From Coniferiporia sulphurascens (taxonomy: Eukaryota > Basidiomycota > Agaricomycetes > Hymenochaetales > Hymenochaetaceae), in the NCBI GenBank assembly GCA_002794785.1, contig NBBA01000002.1:2170001-2234000 (forward strand): a DNA stretch of 64,000 bases, in the 5' to 3' direction. Numbering within the stretch: the stretch's first letter is position 1; every line of letters begins with the position of its first letter. A program made the translations under genes and the position numbers. A model generated the notes under the pieces. It was not told the DNA's origin, did no database searches, and worked only from the letters and a program-made list of their open reading frames with translations. Positions 1-11,791 of the stretch are shown one piece after another.

Positions 1-3000
1 GCACTTACGGATGTTTTCAAACATCCACGACTGTACCGCTAGGTTAACTGTTCCCGCGATCACAGTTGCGACGACTTGACTCCAGAACATCGGTCTCGGG
101 GGGATCTTCATGTAATGACCCAGCTTGAAGTCCGATGTAAACTTGAGTGCTTGAGTTACGCCCTAAGACAGCTGACGTCAAAATTGTGCAGACCAGCAAC
201 AGCAAGAAAAAGTTACGCACAATATATGCATACGTCTAGTCACATTAATGCAATGCTAAAGTAAGCGCGAAAATCCCATGTACGAATCTAAATGAAAGGA
301 CCTTGAACATCATCATGGCTACAGGCTTCCCGGGTAGGGCATAGCCGACGATAAGTTCCCCGATTACATTAATCGCTATCTGCTGATTTGTAATGGCTTG
401 GATAATACCGATAGGTATCGTATACACAAAGGCTGAAAACGATGAGGTCAGAATGCATTCCTACAGCAATTGAGATGGAAAAAAGCCCACCGACAGCCAG
501 CGCGAGAGTCAGCGCCCATACAGGCATCTGGGTCGGCCAGATCTCAATGCTCACGATTGCAAAGACAAACATTGTTGCTAAAGGAAGAGAAGAAAAAGTA
601 AATGGCGCCGCGCGTGCCAAGACGAACTAGACTTGGCATACCGAATATTACAAGGTACCAGTAGTCCGGCACTGCAATCTATCAGCCCTGAGGCACTCGG
701 ACAATATAGTGGAAAAAAGGTACCTTGTCGGTAGTTCGACATAAGCCTTGCATGAATGTCTGGGCGCTCGCTAACCCCGCCACGGATTCTTACCATGATA
801 GACTTGCGGACGTACAGTATTGTGTGTACGATAGTCGCCGTGATACTGGCAAAACTCAGTCCGTATGATACAGCAAACGCCGTACTGAAAAAATTTCAAT
901 TAGTTCCTTTAAGGCTTCTGCGGTGCCGCGGCTTTAAATAGACTCACGGGAGGTAGAGCGGACTATAGGCTTTATATTTTTCAACGTCCAAGGTAGCATC
1001 GGGGGTGAGAATCCGGGATACGTTGTATATATTCCCTTCGTTATCGTATGACATCCTCGACATGATCCTTGAGAGTACGAATATTAACACCATATCGACA
1101 AAGACAAAATGCAAGGAGCTCACGGCATAAATTGGCTATTCCAGACATTTTTATACTAGAATTGGTGCTGATTAGTCTCTCAATGGATCTTGGAGGTGGC
1201 ATTTCCCCCTTACATAGAGTATAGGTGTTAGAATCCCTGTACGAAAATGAGAAGGAGATACAATGGGAATTGTTAAGGACAGATACGTACAATAAAATAA
1301 CACAAATCCCGCCGTTATGTTGGCAGCAGCCCACCCTACACGCGAATTCTAGTTATAACGGGTTGTGTGGCAGATTATGTGAGACCCATACAAGGCATGG
1401 CCAGACTAATCGGGAAGCAGCATTTAATATCCGGCAAAATAAACAGGAGGACTTTTGACTCACGGACTAGACACATAAGCAATTTGTGCCCAATCGAAAG
1501 TAATTATCGACATGCCCATACCGCTTGCATAGCCGAACATCTGCTTGACAGCCTGAGGAGCATTTAACACGACTCATGACTCAAGGAGGACCGGTGACAA
1601 GAAGAAAATATTTACCACTACGCGGAAATTCCGGGAGGTGTTAGAATCGTTTCCTAATCTAGGACACCAGACTCACAGTTATTTGGAACGATCCAGCAGA
1701 CCCACGTGAACATTGACAACGCAGTAAAAAGATACCCAGGAAAAAAATCTTCGGAGATATGGAAGTCAGAACACGTCGCGGCCCGAGGAATCCGCGCGAA
1801 CGTAATTATGCTTAGTGGAGCGAAGGAATACTCACAATACGCAGTCGCAGCAGCCAAACAAACTGTGAAAAATCGTTCTCGAGACCATCCTCCACGCTTG
1901 CCCATCCCGACATATTCCTGGGAGTGGAGGGTGTTGAAAAGTGCACATGTCACCAAATTCGCCGGCCAAACTAGAGCGATAGACGGAAGTACATTTACCA
2001 TAGACAAAGAAGTCAGAGAAGGAAGAACAGTCAGCAAGTCTCCCCAAACTTCGCAAAGTATAAAGTACTCACTCATTGAAGGTGGGGAGACAAGGAAACG
2101 CCGGCAAACACCCCCGATTGAAAACCCAATTAACTGTGACGCCATGACTAGCATCCACTGATACGAAAAACTATATGCTTGACCATAGTAGACGCGCTGA
2201 ACCGCAATTATGTCCGTCTGTCATTGGGTTCAAAATGTCAACATAGGCTTTTAAAAGTAGACAGATAAACAAAAAGAACGCACCGCATAGGCGGACCTGC
2301 CACCGACCGAAGCCATGATAGTAATAAGAACATGCTCCTTCATGGTGAAAGGACCCGGATTTAAGGAAACACCGAAAATGGATTTGTCGGGGACCGTCCG
2401 GGCCCACAAACGACCAACGGGATAAGATATAAGTACAGCTACAAGCTAAACCGTCGCTGCGTCAGATGGACGGGGAGGAAATGCGAATGCGATGTACCGA
2501 CCTGTCCGACTGTGACTGTCGGCCAGCGAAAGAACATAAATTGATTGAGACCGGGAAAAATAACAGCACAAATAATGCCCATCACCCATACTCGCATGGT
2601 ACTAGGAGAGAGGGTGAGATAAGTGCAATCTCTCGAAGCGATAATAAAGTAGATATGTATACCTGGCAGGCATATCTGGGTCGTCCACATTCGACACAGC
2701 GCACCGCACTTCGGGATAAGGAGAATCGTCCTCTATTCTCCCTGCATCGTCGTCGTCCAAATTAGGATCGTCAAAATAGTCATCGTCGTACGGTTCCTCT
2801 TCCTCCACGAAGGAATCGTTCGGAACAATACTCTAGAGGTGCAAGCATTGATAAGGCTGCCGGCAAAGAAGGTTGGGTTCCGACGCACCGTGCCCATCGT
2901 TGGTGTGCCGTGCGGGGATTGTCGTTCATATGTGTCAAGTTGGTCGGTGTTCGTCACCAAGTCAATGGCGTCTAGTTTGATATCCACGATGGATATGTCT

Positions 3001-3148
3001 GCCTCGGAGTGTAATTTCTCGCTAGAGTGTTGTGAGGAACGAGTAGCTCTGAGACGCGCGATAGAGATTCAGAAAGTGTTTTAAGGGCGGGGGAGGAACG
3101 GCGGCCTAGATGGACTTACGTCTTACAGAGGTGTCGTAAAAGTAACAT
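1..3148 (-). CDS. OPT-family oligopeptide transporter, 3' part missing at the window edge
   Basis: Proton-coupled importer of small peptides in the plasma membrane. Joined exons give OPT landmarks in order: acidic N-terminus with DDSPYPEVRCAVSNVDDPDM, GLNQFMFFRWP, SLNPGPFTMKEHVLI, WPANLVTCALFNTLHSQ, RERFF, FFPGYLF, FGYASGMGMS, a block with YGTA-like spacing ending KAYSPLYLP, then VPDYWYL and QAITNQQIAINVIGELIVGY near base 400, followed by GHYMKIPPRPMFW at bases 60-115. At least a dozen introns of about 50-70 nt interrupt it, for example one ending just before the SIVPNDSF stretch near 2835. The C-terminal end lies beyond base 1. The start is uncertain: 3148 is the ATG that joins in phase to the next exon through GTAAGT at about 3120. 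Family assignment is sure, the first exon is not. Confidence 0.9.
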
Positions 3149-5125
3149 GCTGATAAACGGCCTCGCCAGTGCCGCAGGGGATCCCTTGTGCACGGGTCGG
3201 GTGGTCGCACGTCCCTCGATATGTAGAGAAGCTTCTTGCTATCTCCGTTCCCAGGGGAAGCAGATGGGAGGTTTTGCAGAGATGGCAAGGCCGACGAGGG
3301 AACGGATTGCGCGGGCGCGCCAAGTTCGGGATCGGAAAACTGAGAGGGGAGAGGTAGATAAGCGCTAAGTAAAGGTGAAGGTGCAGACGGCAAGAAGTAG
3401 TCGAGGACAGGCAAGAAGGAAGGACATAAAGTTGGGCTGAGCGGAGGACTCGCCCATTCAGCCACGGATGACCCTATTCATGAGAGAATGTTAACGGATT
3501 GGCAGATGAGAGAAACTTGCCTGCCAGTGATAACTTTGGGACAGCCCGGCGCCGAGCCGCGGAGCCCTTTGCAAGCCTACACGCTTGATCTTTTAAATTG
3601 GCATAGAGACCGTCTCGTGCCCTTGCGTGCACGGGCGAGTACTGGTATCCCTCCCTCGGCCGTAAGAGTGACCCTTCCCGACGGCGGCGCGGCGCGTAGT
3701 GCTTTATTCTTCCGTCGTGCTCGTCTCCCGACGCGCGAGAGTTACGGAGGCCCGGCCCAGGCGAAAGCCGGTAGCCGGAGGCTGCTCGGGCGTCTCGGCG
3801 ACCCTCCTAACTTTCCGGTGTTCTCCAACTTGAACTTCATATTTTGCTGATGTCTACTCAGACATAAATCTCCTTCTGTCCACCTCCGGCTGGCCGTCGT
3901 GCGCCATTCACACCGACGTACCGCCCAAACTGTTTCTCCGAAGTCTCACTGCTAGCCAAATCCTCTGCTCTTCTATTGTGTCTACCCTCGTCTATCTGGA
4001 ACTCTGATCTAATTCTGATCCTCCACGCCTCCCCCTCTCAGTCACATACATAAATCAAGTGTAGCAGCTAGAGCCTATCTCGTCAACGAAGGCCCTTCAA
4101 GTCGCAGTTCATCTCCCAACGATATCAGACAATCTCAAACGGGGAACCCGATCCTATTAAAACAAGACAAGACAACGAAGGCATGGGACGAGTATAGTCA
4201 CCCAATCCCGGTGAGGAAAATCCGTGTATTAATAACGAAAAGCTGCGGGATCGCCTCGTGGAGCTCGTCTTCGCCAACGCGTGGAGAATCCGAACGAGCT
4301 AATAGGCCAACGTCCCCGCTGATCGAAGATATCGTCTAGTGCGCCCAGTCGGGCAGAAAACAGGAGATCCGGAAGAACAACGTTGGTCCCGTCCTATCTT
4401 CTCTCATTAACTTCAGCAGCACGGTCGGCGCGAAGGTCTCTCGCGGTCGATGTCCGCATCTTTGGGTCGGTCCTCTCGAGGATAGTGCACACAATGTCGA
4501 TTAGATGATAGGAAACCTAGATTGTGAGGAGAAAGGCTTGCGCTTCCCTGTGTTCCCTTCCCCGACTACTGTGAGATAGTGCCGATGTCGGACTTTAGCA
4601 TGACTGATTCGATATTACAGGTTATTCCGGGACAGACATCTCCTACAAGCTAAGAGGGTCGCATATACTCAGAACGTCCGGGTCTCGAGAGCAAACCGAT
4701 CTCAGTTCATAAATTGCAACCCGTAGTGACAACGACGCAGTCGCGATCAATGGCTTTGTCGTCGAGAGGTTTAAGCACTGCGTAGTCCATCAAAAAACAG
4801 GCAGAACGTTCGACTGTCGGAACCAGATAAACTCCGGGAACACGGACTTGTATGGGGCTGGTATTGACGATGCCCAAAGGGACACGCGTGCCCCTGTTAG
4901 AAGAGCAAATGGCCTTCTGATTGGCACGTGTAATTGATACGTTCTTTTTCACGTGAAACCGCCTCTGGAATAGAAGATAACGAGACGACTCCGACCCCGC
5001 ATCCAGTGCCCTTATCTCCCCGAGGAATACGCTAAAATTTGGCAGCAAATGGAGAATTATAATACAAATAAATACCAACATTTATTCTACTTCCGTGGTT
5101 GTTCATCAAATGAAGTTGAGAAAAG
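3149..5125. other. Intergenic stretch, no supported gene
   Basis: Between the OPT gene and APN2. Open frames exist (3488-3850 plus, 120 aa; 3106-3465 minus, 119 aa, Pro/Ser-rich; 4707-5081 minus, 124 aa), but none shows a recognisable domain or joins by splice sites to a longer protein. The minus frame at 3106-3465 may be OPT leader sequence. Bases 3860-4700 hold no long frame on either strand and I see no tRNA or repeat there. Confidence 0.5.
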
Positions 5126-7432
5126 TCATCCCTTCTTTTTCTTTTCCGCTTCGCGCAACGCGGTCATCTTCACCTCGCTGCTCCACTTGAAATAATTACA
5201 GCGATATTGCGGATCCACCTCCTCACGCAATCGTCTGTCTTTCCCCGCATCATACCCTGGTCCGACTGGTCTAAAAAGGGGCACGCTCAATACAATTAAC
5301 AAAAGAAGAGATGCCCCAAGCAGCGTACCTGGAACAGATGAAGAACGTCTTGCCCTTATTAGGTCCGGGTTTATTCACCGTGAACTGACGGGTGGGCTCG
5401 CCGTGCACGATGCATTTTGGTGGCTCGACGCGCGCGAAAAGCGTCGACCACGTATGTGCGTTCCTGCCGTCCTCGTTCTGCGAAGACCCGGGCACAGAGA
5501 GAGGGGGCTGCGACGACGAGGGCATGGTGTCGTCTGAGTCACCGATGAGCCCATCTACATCTATAATTTCGTTCATCTGAGTGGACACGGACGATGGTGC
5601 ACTAAGTGCCGGGTCTTCATCCGTCTTCGGTGTCGGAGTCGGAGTCGGAAAGAAGGACGAGATCTTCTTTTGGCCAATGGGTTTCTCCCTAGCCTTGGGA
5701 ACGGATGCAATTTTCTTCGCTTTCTTATTGGATTGTGCGGAGTAATTGCTGTCGGCCTGCATCTTCTTTCGCTTTGACGGGCCTGGCGTCGAAGTTGACG
5801 GTGTCCTCGACATCAATGACGATTCCGCAGCCGGGGGTTTTGACGGAGAAGAGGCGGTGAGATTGGATGGGCTGGAGGACGTGGGTGGGGGTGGCTCAGG
5901 ATGTCTTTGTGCGGATTCAGCCAAGTCGGATGCAGTTTCCACCGGAGCCTTGGCTTGATTTCGTTTCCCCGGTGCTTCTGTCTCACATAGAATAACAGTT
6001 TTATCCACCCCGAAAGACTCCGTCGGCACCAGAACTGAACTATCATTTGCGGGGGAGGCTGTAGCTGCGGGTGGGGTAGTCGCCATATTTGAAGTAGCCG
6101 ATCCTTTCTTTCCGTTCCCAAAAAAGCTGGACAGCAGCTTTTGTTTCCCAGAGTACTCGTTCCAGTACCTGGATGCGAGTCTCGGCGGGTCACGTTTCTC
6201 GCCACTCATCTTTACCATGTCCTTCAGAAGTACCTTCTCACCAGTCTCGGTCACGATCTGGTCGTGCAAATCAATGTAGACTGGACAATGATCCGACCCT
6301 TTTATCAGGGGGAGAATGTCGCCGTGGTTGAACCATGGCAGGAGCCCCTTCGTAAGCAAGAAATAATCTATGCGGGTGCCATAGTTTGTAACGCGTGCAG
6401 ATATCTTCTGGTTCCAACCTTGTCATGGTGGTGACTTCAGATCAGAATACACTGTCTTTATTTCTTGAGCACTTACAAGTGAACATCCCCTTTCTCTCGG
6501 GCCAACAACCCCTTACGACATCCACCATAGGGCCTAATGGTGCAAGCCATTCGTGAAACCACTTCCGAGCAGGATGGACCCAGAAGTCTTCCTTGTTGCT
6601 AGCAAGCTCCCCGTCACAATGGTCGATAGGAGCGGCACAGACATTAATATCGCCTGTAACGATTACTTCGCGCTTGTCCACTTCCACAAGACGTCGCACG
6701 CGTTCAGCAAGAAGTAGGTGGAAGTTCATCTTGTATGGCAGCCGCTCATCCGAAGTTTCATTGGGACAGTAGAGATTAATGAGGACGAAGAGGCCGAAAT
6801 CAACAATGAGAGCTCGGCCCTCCTTGTCAAGCTCCAATAGGTCATTATGCGTCCTTCCAACTTCGTCTTCCACTAGTTCTAGTTCATGAGCCAAGGGGTA
6901 CGTAGTACTGATACGTTCCTCTTGTGATAAAGGGGGTTTAAGCCCAGATTGTAAACGACCAGAAAGACCCTCCTCAGCTTTAAGTGGCACAGCGGATGAT
7001 GCTTTAGTGAAGACGGCAACACCGCTGTATCCGCCCTTAATGGTCGGAAATGAGAAGAAGGCATCGTAGGATTCAGGCAGAGCAAAACTCTTTTCAAGTG
7101 CCTGGCGAGATGATTTCATTTCTGTTCAGATAAATTAGGAAAGGAGTGTATTGGTTAGGTAATAATGGCGGGCGTCGCGCAAACCTTGGAAACATATAAT
7201 ATCTGCCCCTAATTCGTTGAGAATGTTTTCTCCTGTTTTCAAGGTGTTCCATCTAGTAAATTCGTCATGGACATCAGCCTTCCGAGCATCCTTTTAGACT
7301 GAGCTGGGCTGCCGTGAGACGCGTACGGATGGTACAATGGAAGAGTGCGAACTCCGTTCTAGAGATAACGTTGAGCAAGTTCGAGATACGAGTGCTTCAA
7401 GTACACACTATATTCCATGTCAAGAGCCTCAT
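5126..7432 (-). CDS. APN2: AP endonuclease 2 (exonuclease III family) with two PIP boxes and a GRF zinc finger
   Basis: Nuclear base-excision repair enzyme that cuts abasic sites and trims 3' blocked ends. The start exon is only MRLLTWNI and splices to NGVRTLPLYHP and then WNTLKTGENILNELGADIICFQ-type sequence with the catalytic Glu at the next junction (E-MKSSR). GDINVCAAPIDHCD carries the catalytic Asp/Asn, and GSDHCPVY at about residue 300 is the C-terminal active-site motif. The tail has two canonical PCNA boxes, QKLLSSFF (about residue 350) and QKKISSFF (about 505). It ends with a zf-GRF module: CIVHGEP, GKTFFICSR, PVGPGYD, CNYFKWSSE. Total about 670 aa, long but normal for fungal Apn2. 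Head-to-head with the S29 gene, 206 bp apart. Confidence 0.95.
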
Positions 7433-7638
7433 TTACTGAACCATAAGATAAGGAGGTATTTCTCCGAAGACGACTGTTTGGTAAAGGAGGTTGTCGTCCG
7501 CGCGAACTACTAGTAGCGACGCGGCGACGCGGAGCATTGAAATTAGAAGTCACGCACCACGTGATTCGTTCCAGTCTTTTCGGTCAAGTTTCGCCTAGAT
7601 TTTGAAGGCAAGTGCTACTTGTCACCGTTGCTGCAGGC

Positions 7639-9473
7639 ATGTTGTCCAGCGCCTCTAGACCCCTGCTCTCGGCCGCTGCAAGCAGTCGCAGCCGCATTGC
7701 GCCGGGGTGCTTTGTCGTGCAGAGCCGCCTTGCGTCGGTTGGCAGCAAGCTAGGTACCCTCCAGTCATACTTGTCCCCTGTCCGGCGGTTTCTAATGGGT
7801 CGCATGGACTAATACAGCATTCACAAATAATGGACCGGGGAGGAAAGTAAAAGAGAAGCCCAAAAGAGACAAGGTCGCTGGGGTAAGCCATCGTTCTGCT
7901 TCGCATCCCAGCTAGTTCTAAGCGTGACTTGAATTACAGTCGTTCTTGCCGCTGTCCGAAAGCCAAATTGCTGAGTTCCAATCCGAGGAAAATGGCTTAG
8001 AGGAACTTCCGAAGGTTAAGAAGGCTAGTAGCTCTACTGCTCTATATGATAGTATGGCTCATTGAGGAATTTCTCATCGTTTAGGGCGTCTACCCCTCGC
8101 AATACATAGGGAAGGCCGTACAGTTCCCTACGCTAGAGGGAAACATGATGAAGACATTCGGTCTGCCGAGGAATATGCTGGTAGATGTATGTACTTAATC
8201 TTAATTTTAAGCTTACTGTGACTAAAATCTGGACGAAGTTCCGGTTATTATCAACGCCATGTTCTGTCTCCCGAAGGTCGACGGTATCGCTCGCCAGACG
8301 ATTGGATTTAGCGGCGAAGGGTCCAAGTCTGAATGACCGAATAGTTATGAGTGAGCAGACGTCAACGGAGGTGTTTATGTGTTCGGTGCTGATGGAAGCA
8401 TAGCCGGTTCGTCTGGATGTGGGAAGAGCTATTTAATGCTCCAGGCGGTGACATACTGTGCTGTCAATGATTGGATAGTGTTGTACATTCCGAGAGGTGA
8501 CATTTCTCTCCCCCAATTTCTTCAGCCAGTCTCACTCGTCACAAACAGCACATAAGCTCGTCGACTCGTCGACGTCTTATTTCTATGACCCGCGGACACG
8601 GACTTACTTGCAACCAATAGCCTCCAACCAGATTCTCCAGCGCTTTTCAACTGTAAACAAGAAAATATTCGAGAAACTGAAGCTCAGCGAGGAAATTGTG
8701 TTCGAGAAACGCAAGCCTATCCCTGCAAATACGCCACTGAGGGATTTAATAAAGATTGCTGCATCTGAGCAACATCTTGCGCCTATGATTTTGTCCGTCG
8801 TGCTCGAGGAGGTCGGAAAACAGCAGGAGTCCGTTCTCTTTCGCTGGCTGCTTTCACGAGTTACTAATGCTATTTCCCTAAAGACACCCCGTCCTTCTTG
8901 CTATCGATGAATTCCAGGCTCTCTACTGCAAGACAGCTTACCGCGACCAACACTACGAGCACATTAAATCGTTCCACCTTTCTTTGCCCAGGCTGCTGAT
9001 GGAGTATGCCAGTGGAAAGAAGACTTTCGTAAGATTATTAGCGTTTCAATGTGCCCCAGCTGTTAACGAGCACCGCAGAAACGAGGTGCTGTTATTGGTG
9101 CCCTGTCCTCGAGCTTAACGCAGTATCCGCTTGGGCCCGAGCTACAAAAGGAGCTCGTGCACGATCATCTCGTCGATCCATACACAAAGCTGGTCCCGGG
9201 TATGGTGGAGTATGCTCAGGGATTAAAACCACTGCGTGTTCCCGAAAAGCTGGAGTACGACGAGGCAGCTGCGCTGTTCGAAATTTGGGTGAAGGATAGG
9301 GCTTTACATTCGGGTAAGCGTCGTATAGTCATGTCTGCTGCGTGCCGCTAACGATGAACTGCTCGCGTACTACAGCCGCCACTGATGAGCTATTCCTTTC
9401 GAAATACACCGAGTCGTCTGGGAACGCCCGTGCTTTCGTTCATGGCGGATTGCTTTCTACTCAGTTGACATAG
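7639..9473 (+). CDS. RSM23: Mitochondrial small-subunit ribosomal protein mS29 (DAP3/Rsm23 family)
   Basis: GTP-binding protein of the mitoribosome small subunit. The first about 35 residues are Arg/Ser/Ala-rich without acids, as expected for a mitochondrial presequence. Exons join to give VYPSQYIGKAVQFP, TFGLPRNML, then a P-loop TGSSGCGKSYLML near residues 157-168, WIVLYIPRAHKLVDSSTSYF, PVLLAIDEFQALY (Walker B-like) and VIGALSSSLTQYPLG, ending in HGGLLSTQLT. These are the family signatures in the right order. At least eight short introns are needed. The junction before GVYPSQY and the one before HPVLLAIDEF use weak donor sites (GTTAAG, GTCCGT), so those two boundaries are less certain. Start chosen as the first ATG of the presequence-like frame. 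Confidence 0.9.
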
Positions 9474-9861
9474 TGTAGCAACTGCGTGCCTGCAGCCTTT
9501 AATATTTTCACATTCATTAATAGAGTGGCACAACATAATTTAAGACTCGCTCTAGATCTGATGTGACGGGCTCGAGACGCAGCGACTAGTACTACAAAGT
9601 GTTCACTGCTCCTAGCGGGTCGCGTGAGGGTGCGAGGCTGCCTCAGGGACGTTGCGGTTTAGGAAAGCCGCCGTGACGTCGGAGCGAGTCGCCGATAGTA
9701 AACGGCGAACAAAGCGACTTTGCAAGTTCCTTCGCACAGCCATGCGCGTCGAATATATTGCCGCCGCAGCTGATCGCAGTCCACTGAGCATACTTGAAGT
9801 ACCTCGGCCCTCTGCTCAAACCTGTATTATTACCCCTCTCCCCGGCGCAGCGGACGATTAA
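9474..9861. other. Intergenic region and likely 5' leader of the next gene
   Basis: Joins the S29 stop to the next ATG. From 9652 a 69-codon frame stays open and ends in TAA immediately before the ATG at 9862. It has no domain and is most simply untranslated leader. No TATA box is evident. Confidence 0.45.
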
Positions 9862-11791
9862 ATGAGTCTCGACCAAAACCTTTTCACGCTCAACGTCGCG
9901 GCGCGTGCTGATGAGCCGCTCATCACCGAGCTCATCGACCCGCAAGGCACCGTGCATTACCGCAAAGAGCGTGCGCCAGTGGACGCTGCCAATACGCTCT
10001 ACTCATTCGGCGTCTTCGGTGAGTTGTCCTTGTTTCGATTTCGCATCTCTTGATCACGCATTGACAAGGCTGTATTTGCAGATCCTCTGTCCGGATCGCT
10101 GCTTGCATCCGTGACTGCTCCGAGTGCAATAAGCAAGCATAAAACCATCGAGCTGCATAACCCTTCCGTCCCTGTTGGGCTCAAGTACACGGGAACCTTG
10201 TGCGTTTTCGCCACTGCGCGCTTGGCATCTGGCTAACTCGTGCTACAGTACATTTAGATGGACGTTCAAGTGGGAAGAGTATGTTAGCGCATTTAATCGA
10301 GTGCGCCACTCGTCCTGATTTCTCGTGAACTTGCAGACATGAGCTCGAATGGAAGAGGGAGGAATGCTTTCTTATCCGCAAACCAGACCCTCCTGTCCTA
10401 GTCGCTATAACGAAGGAACCCCCTGGAAAATTAAAGACGAAAGCCGTACAGATCTTGGATTACAATCTTAACAGGCACGCGCAATTTTACGTTCTCTTGG
10501 CGCAAAGCACTTCCATCCTAACTTGAGAATGTGTGTGCAGGTTCGACATCCACGACCGAAAAGGACTTGAGATTGTCATCCTCTCTGCGTTATTATCCTT
10601 TCAGGATTATTCAGATGAGATGCGCGGAGGCCGAAAGGAGGAGGACCCCTCGCCTCTGCCCCAGGTTCCTGCGAAACAGACTGCAAAGGTAGTAGAGGAT
10701 ATCGCTGTGCCTGTGCCTGCGCCTAAAGTCCCTCCAAGACCAGAAAGATCCGGGCCAGAGAAGATCGCAGAAATGCAGAAGGGAGATCTTGGAGAGATCA
10801 TGGTTGAGGATGAGGGCAAGATTGACGACTATGCACGGTACTGTTCAAACCTGCTTGAGGTAAGGAACCACCGTTCTTTGGTCCCTGTAATTATATCTGA
10901 CGACCGGATGTTGCTCGACAGGGCGACAATATGCTTTTTGTAGTACTACACTCTTCGGCACCTACAACGGTTCCCAAGGTTCTCCAGGTGGCGCATCAAA
11001 CGAAACGCATTCGCCACAAGGCAGGCTTGGACGACGAGCTCCATCAGTACGTGCAATATGATGTAGCTCCGGCCGGAAGGAAGGGCTCCCGAGTTATCAA
11101 ATTGGATAATGTCGAGGACAAAGACAAGTACAAGCCACCGGAGAGTTTGATGGTGTATTTGAGCAAAATACCAATGCCCGAGCTTGAGCCGCGGGCGCAA
11201 AGCAAGGATAAAGGACTCGTTAAGGAAAGGGAGAGTGACAAGGCTAAGGAAAAAGGGAAGGGGAAAGAAAAGGAGAAGAGTAAAAACGACAAGGATCGAA
11301 AGCGGCGCGAGAAACAGGAGGCGGACCTACGCAAAGAGCAAGAGGATGAGAAGAAAAAAACTAAGCACAAAGAGGATACCCGCGGAAGGTCGCTCGACCG
11401 CGACGGTCACCTCGTCAAAAAGCCTTCCGCCAATCACATTTCTGCGCATCGCGTCCACCCAAACCAGCCCTCTCCCTCCCCTTCGCAAATCAACAATCCC
11501 ACAATATACGCCGCACCGAAACCCAGACCTCCTCGCGCCTCTCCTTCGCCCGCGTTTCCCGGGGCCCATCCTTCGCACGTTTCGTCCCACCAGCGAACGA
11601 CGTCATCTACGGTACCACCGCCTAATCTGAGCGCGTTCTATGGCTCCGCCATTCCCCACCCGACGCAGCGACCCATTTCCGCTTCGGGGGACTTCCTCAG
11701 AACTCCCCGGCAGTCGGCGGAGCAAAGAGCGGGATCCCCTAACCCGAACTCGACTGTGAACGGGCTTCTGAACAGACTGAAGCCATGGTAA
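9862..11791 (+). CDS. Conserved basidiomycete-type protein, tubby-like N-terminal fold plus charged and Pro/Ser-rich tail
   Basis: I do not know its function. The N-terminal about 210 residues contain NLFTLNVAARADEPLITELI, then FDPLSGSLLASV, KHKTIELHNPSVPVGLKYTG, TFRWTFKWEEHELEWKREEC, KPDPPVLVAITKEPPGKLKT, VQILDYNLNRFDIHDRKGLE. The alternation of short strands with the ending helix-like GLEIVILSALLSFQD suggests a tubby/LURP-one-like barrel; that is inference. The middle has a Pro linker, then a strongly charged Lys/Glu stretch coded around 11180-11390 likely to be coiled-coil or disordered. A Pro/Ser/His-rich tail ends NGLLNRLKPW. Six short exons carry the barrel, with clean junctions, for example G|AT at the donor near 10019. 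Strong frame consistency supports a real gene. Confidence 0.75.

Noticed and set aside
1706..2161. 151-aa plus-strand frame
   Set aside because: Antisense to OPT transporter exons whose conserved motifs are on the minus strand.
3488..3850. 120-aa plus-strand frame
   Set aside because: Arg/Pro-rich without family signature, start context or neighbouring exon; chance frame in GC-rich DNA.
4707..5081. 124-aa minus-strand frame starting with a hydrophobic segment
   Set aside because: The signal-like start is followed by sequence without Cys pairs or domain; nothing else supports it.
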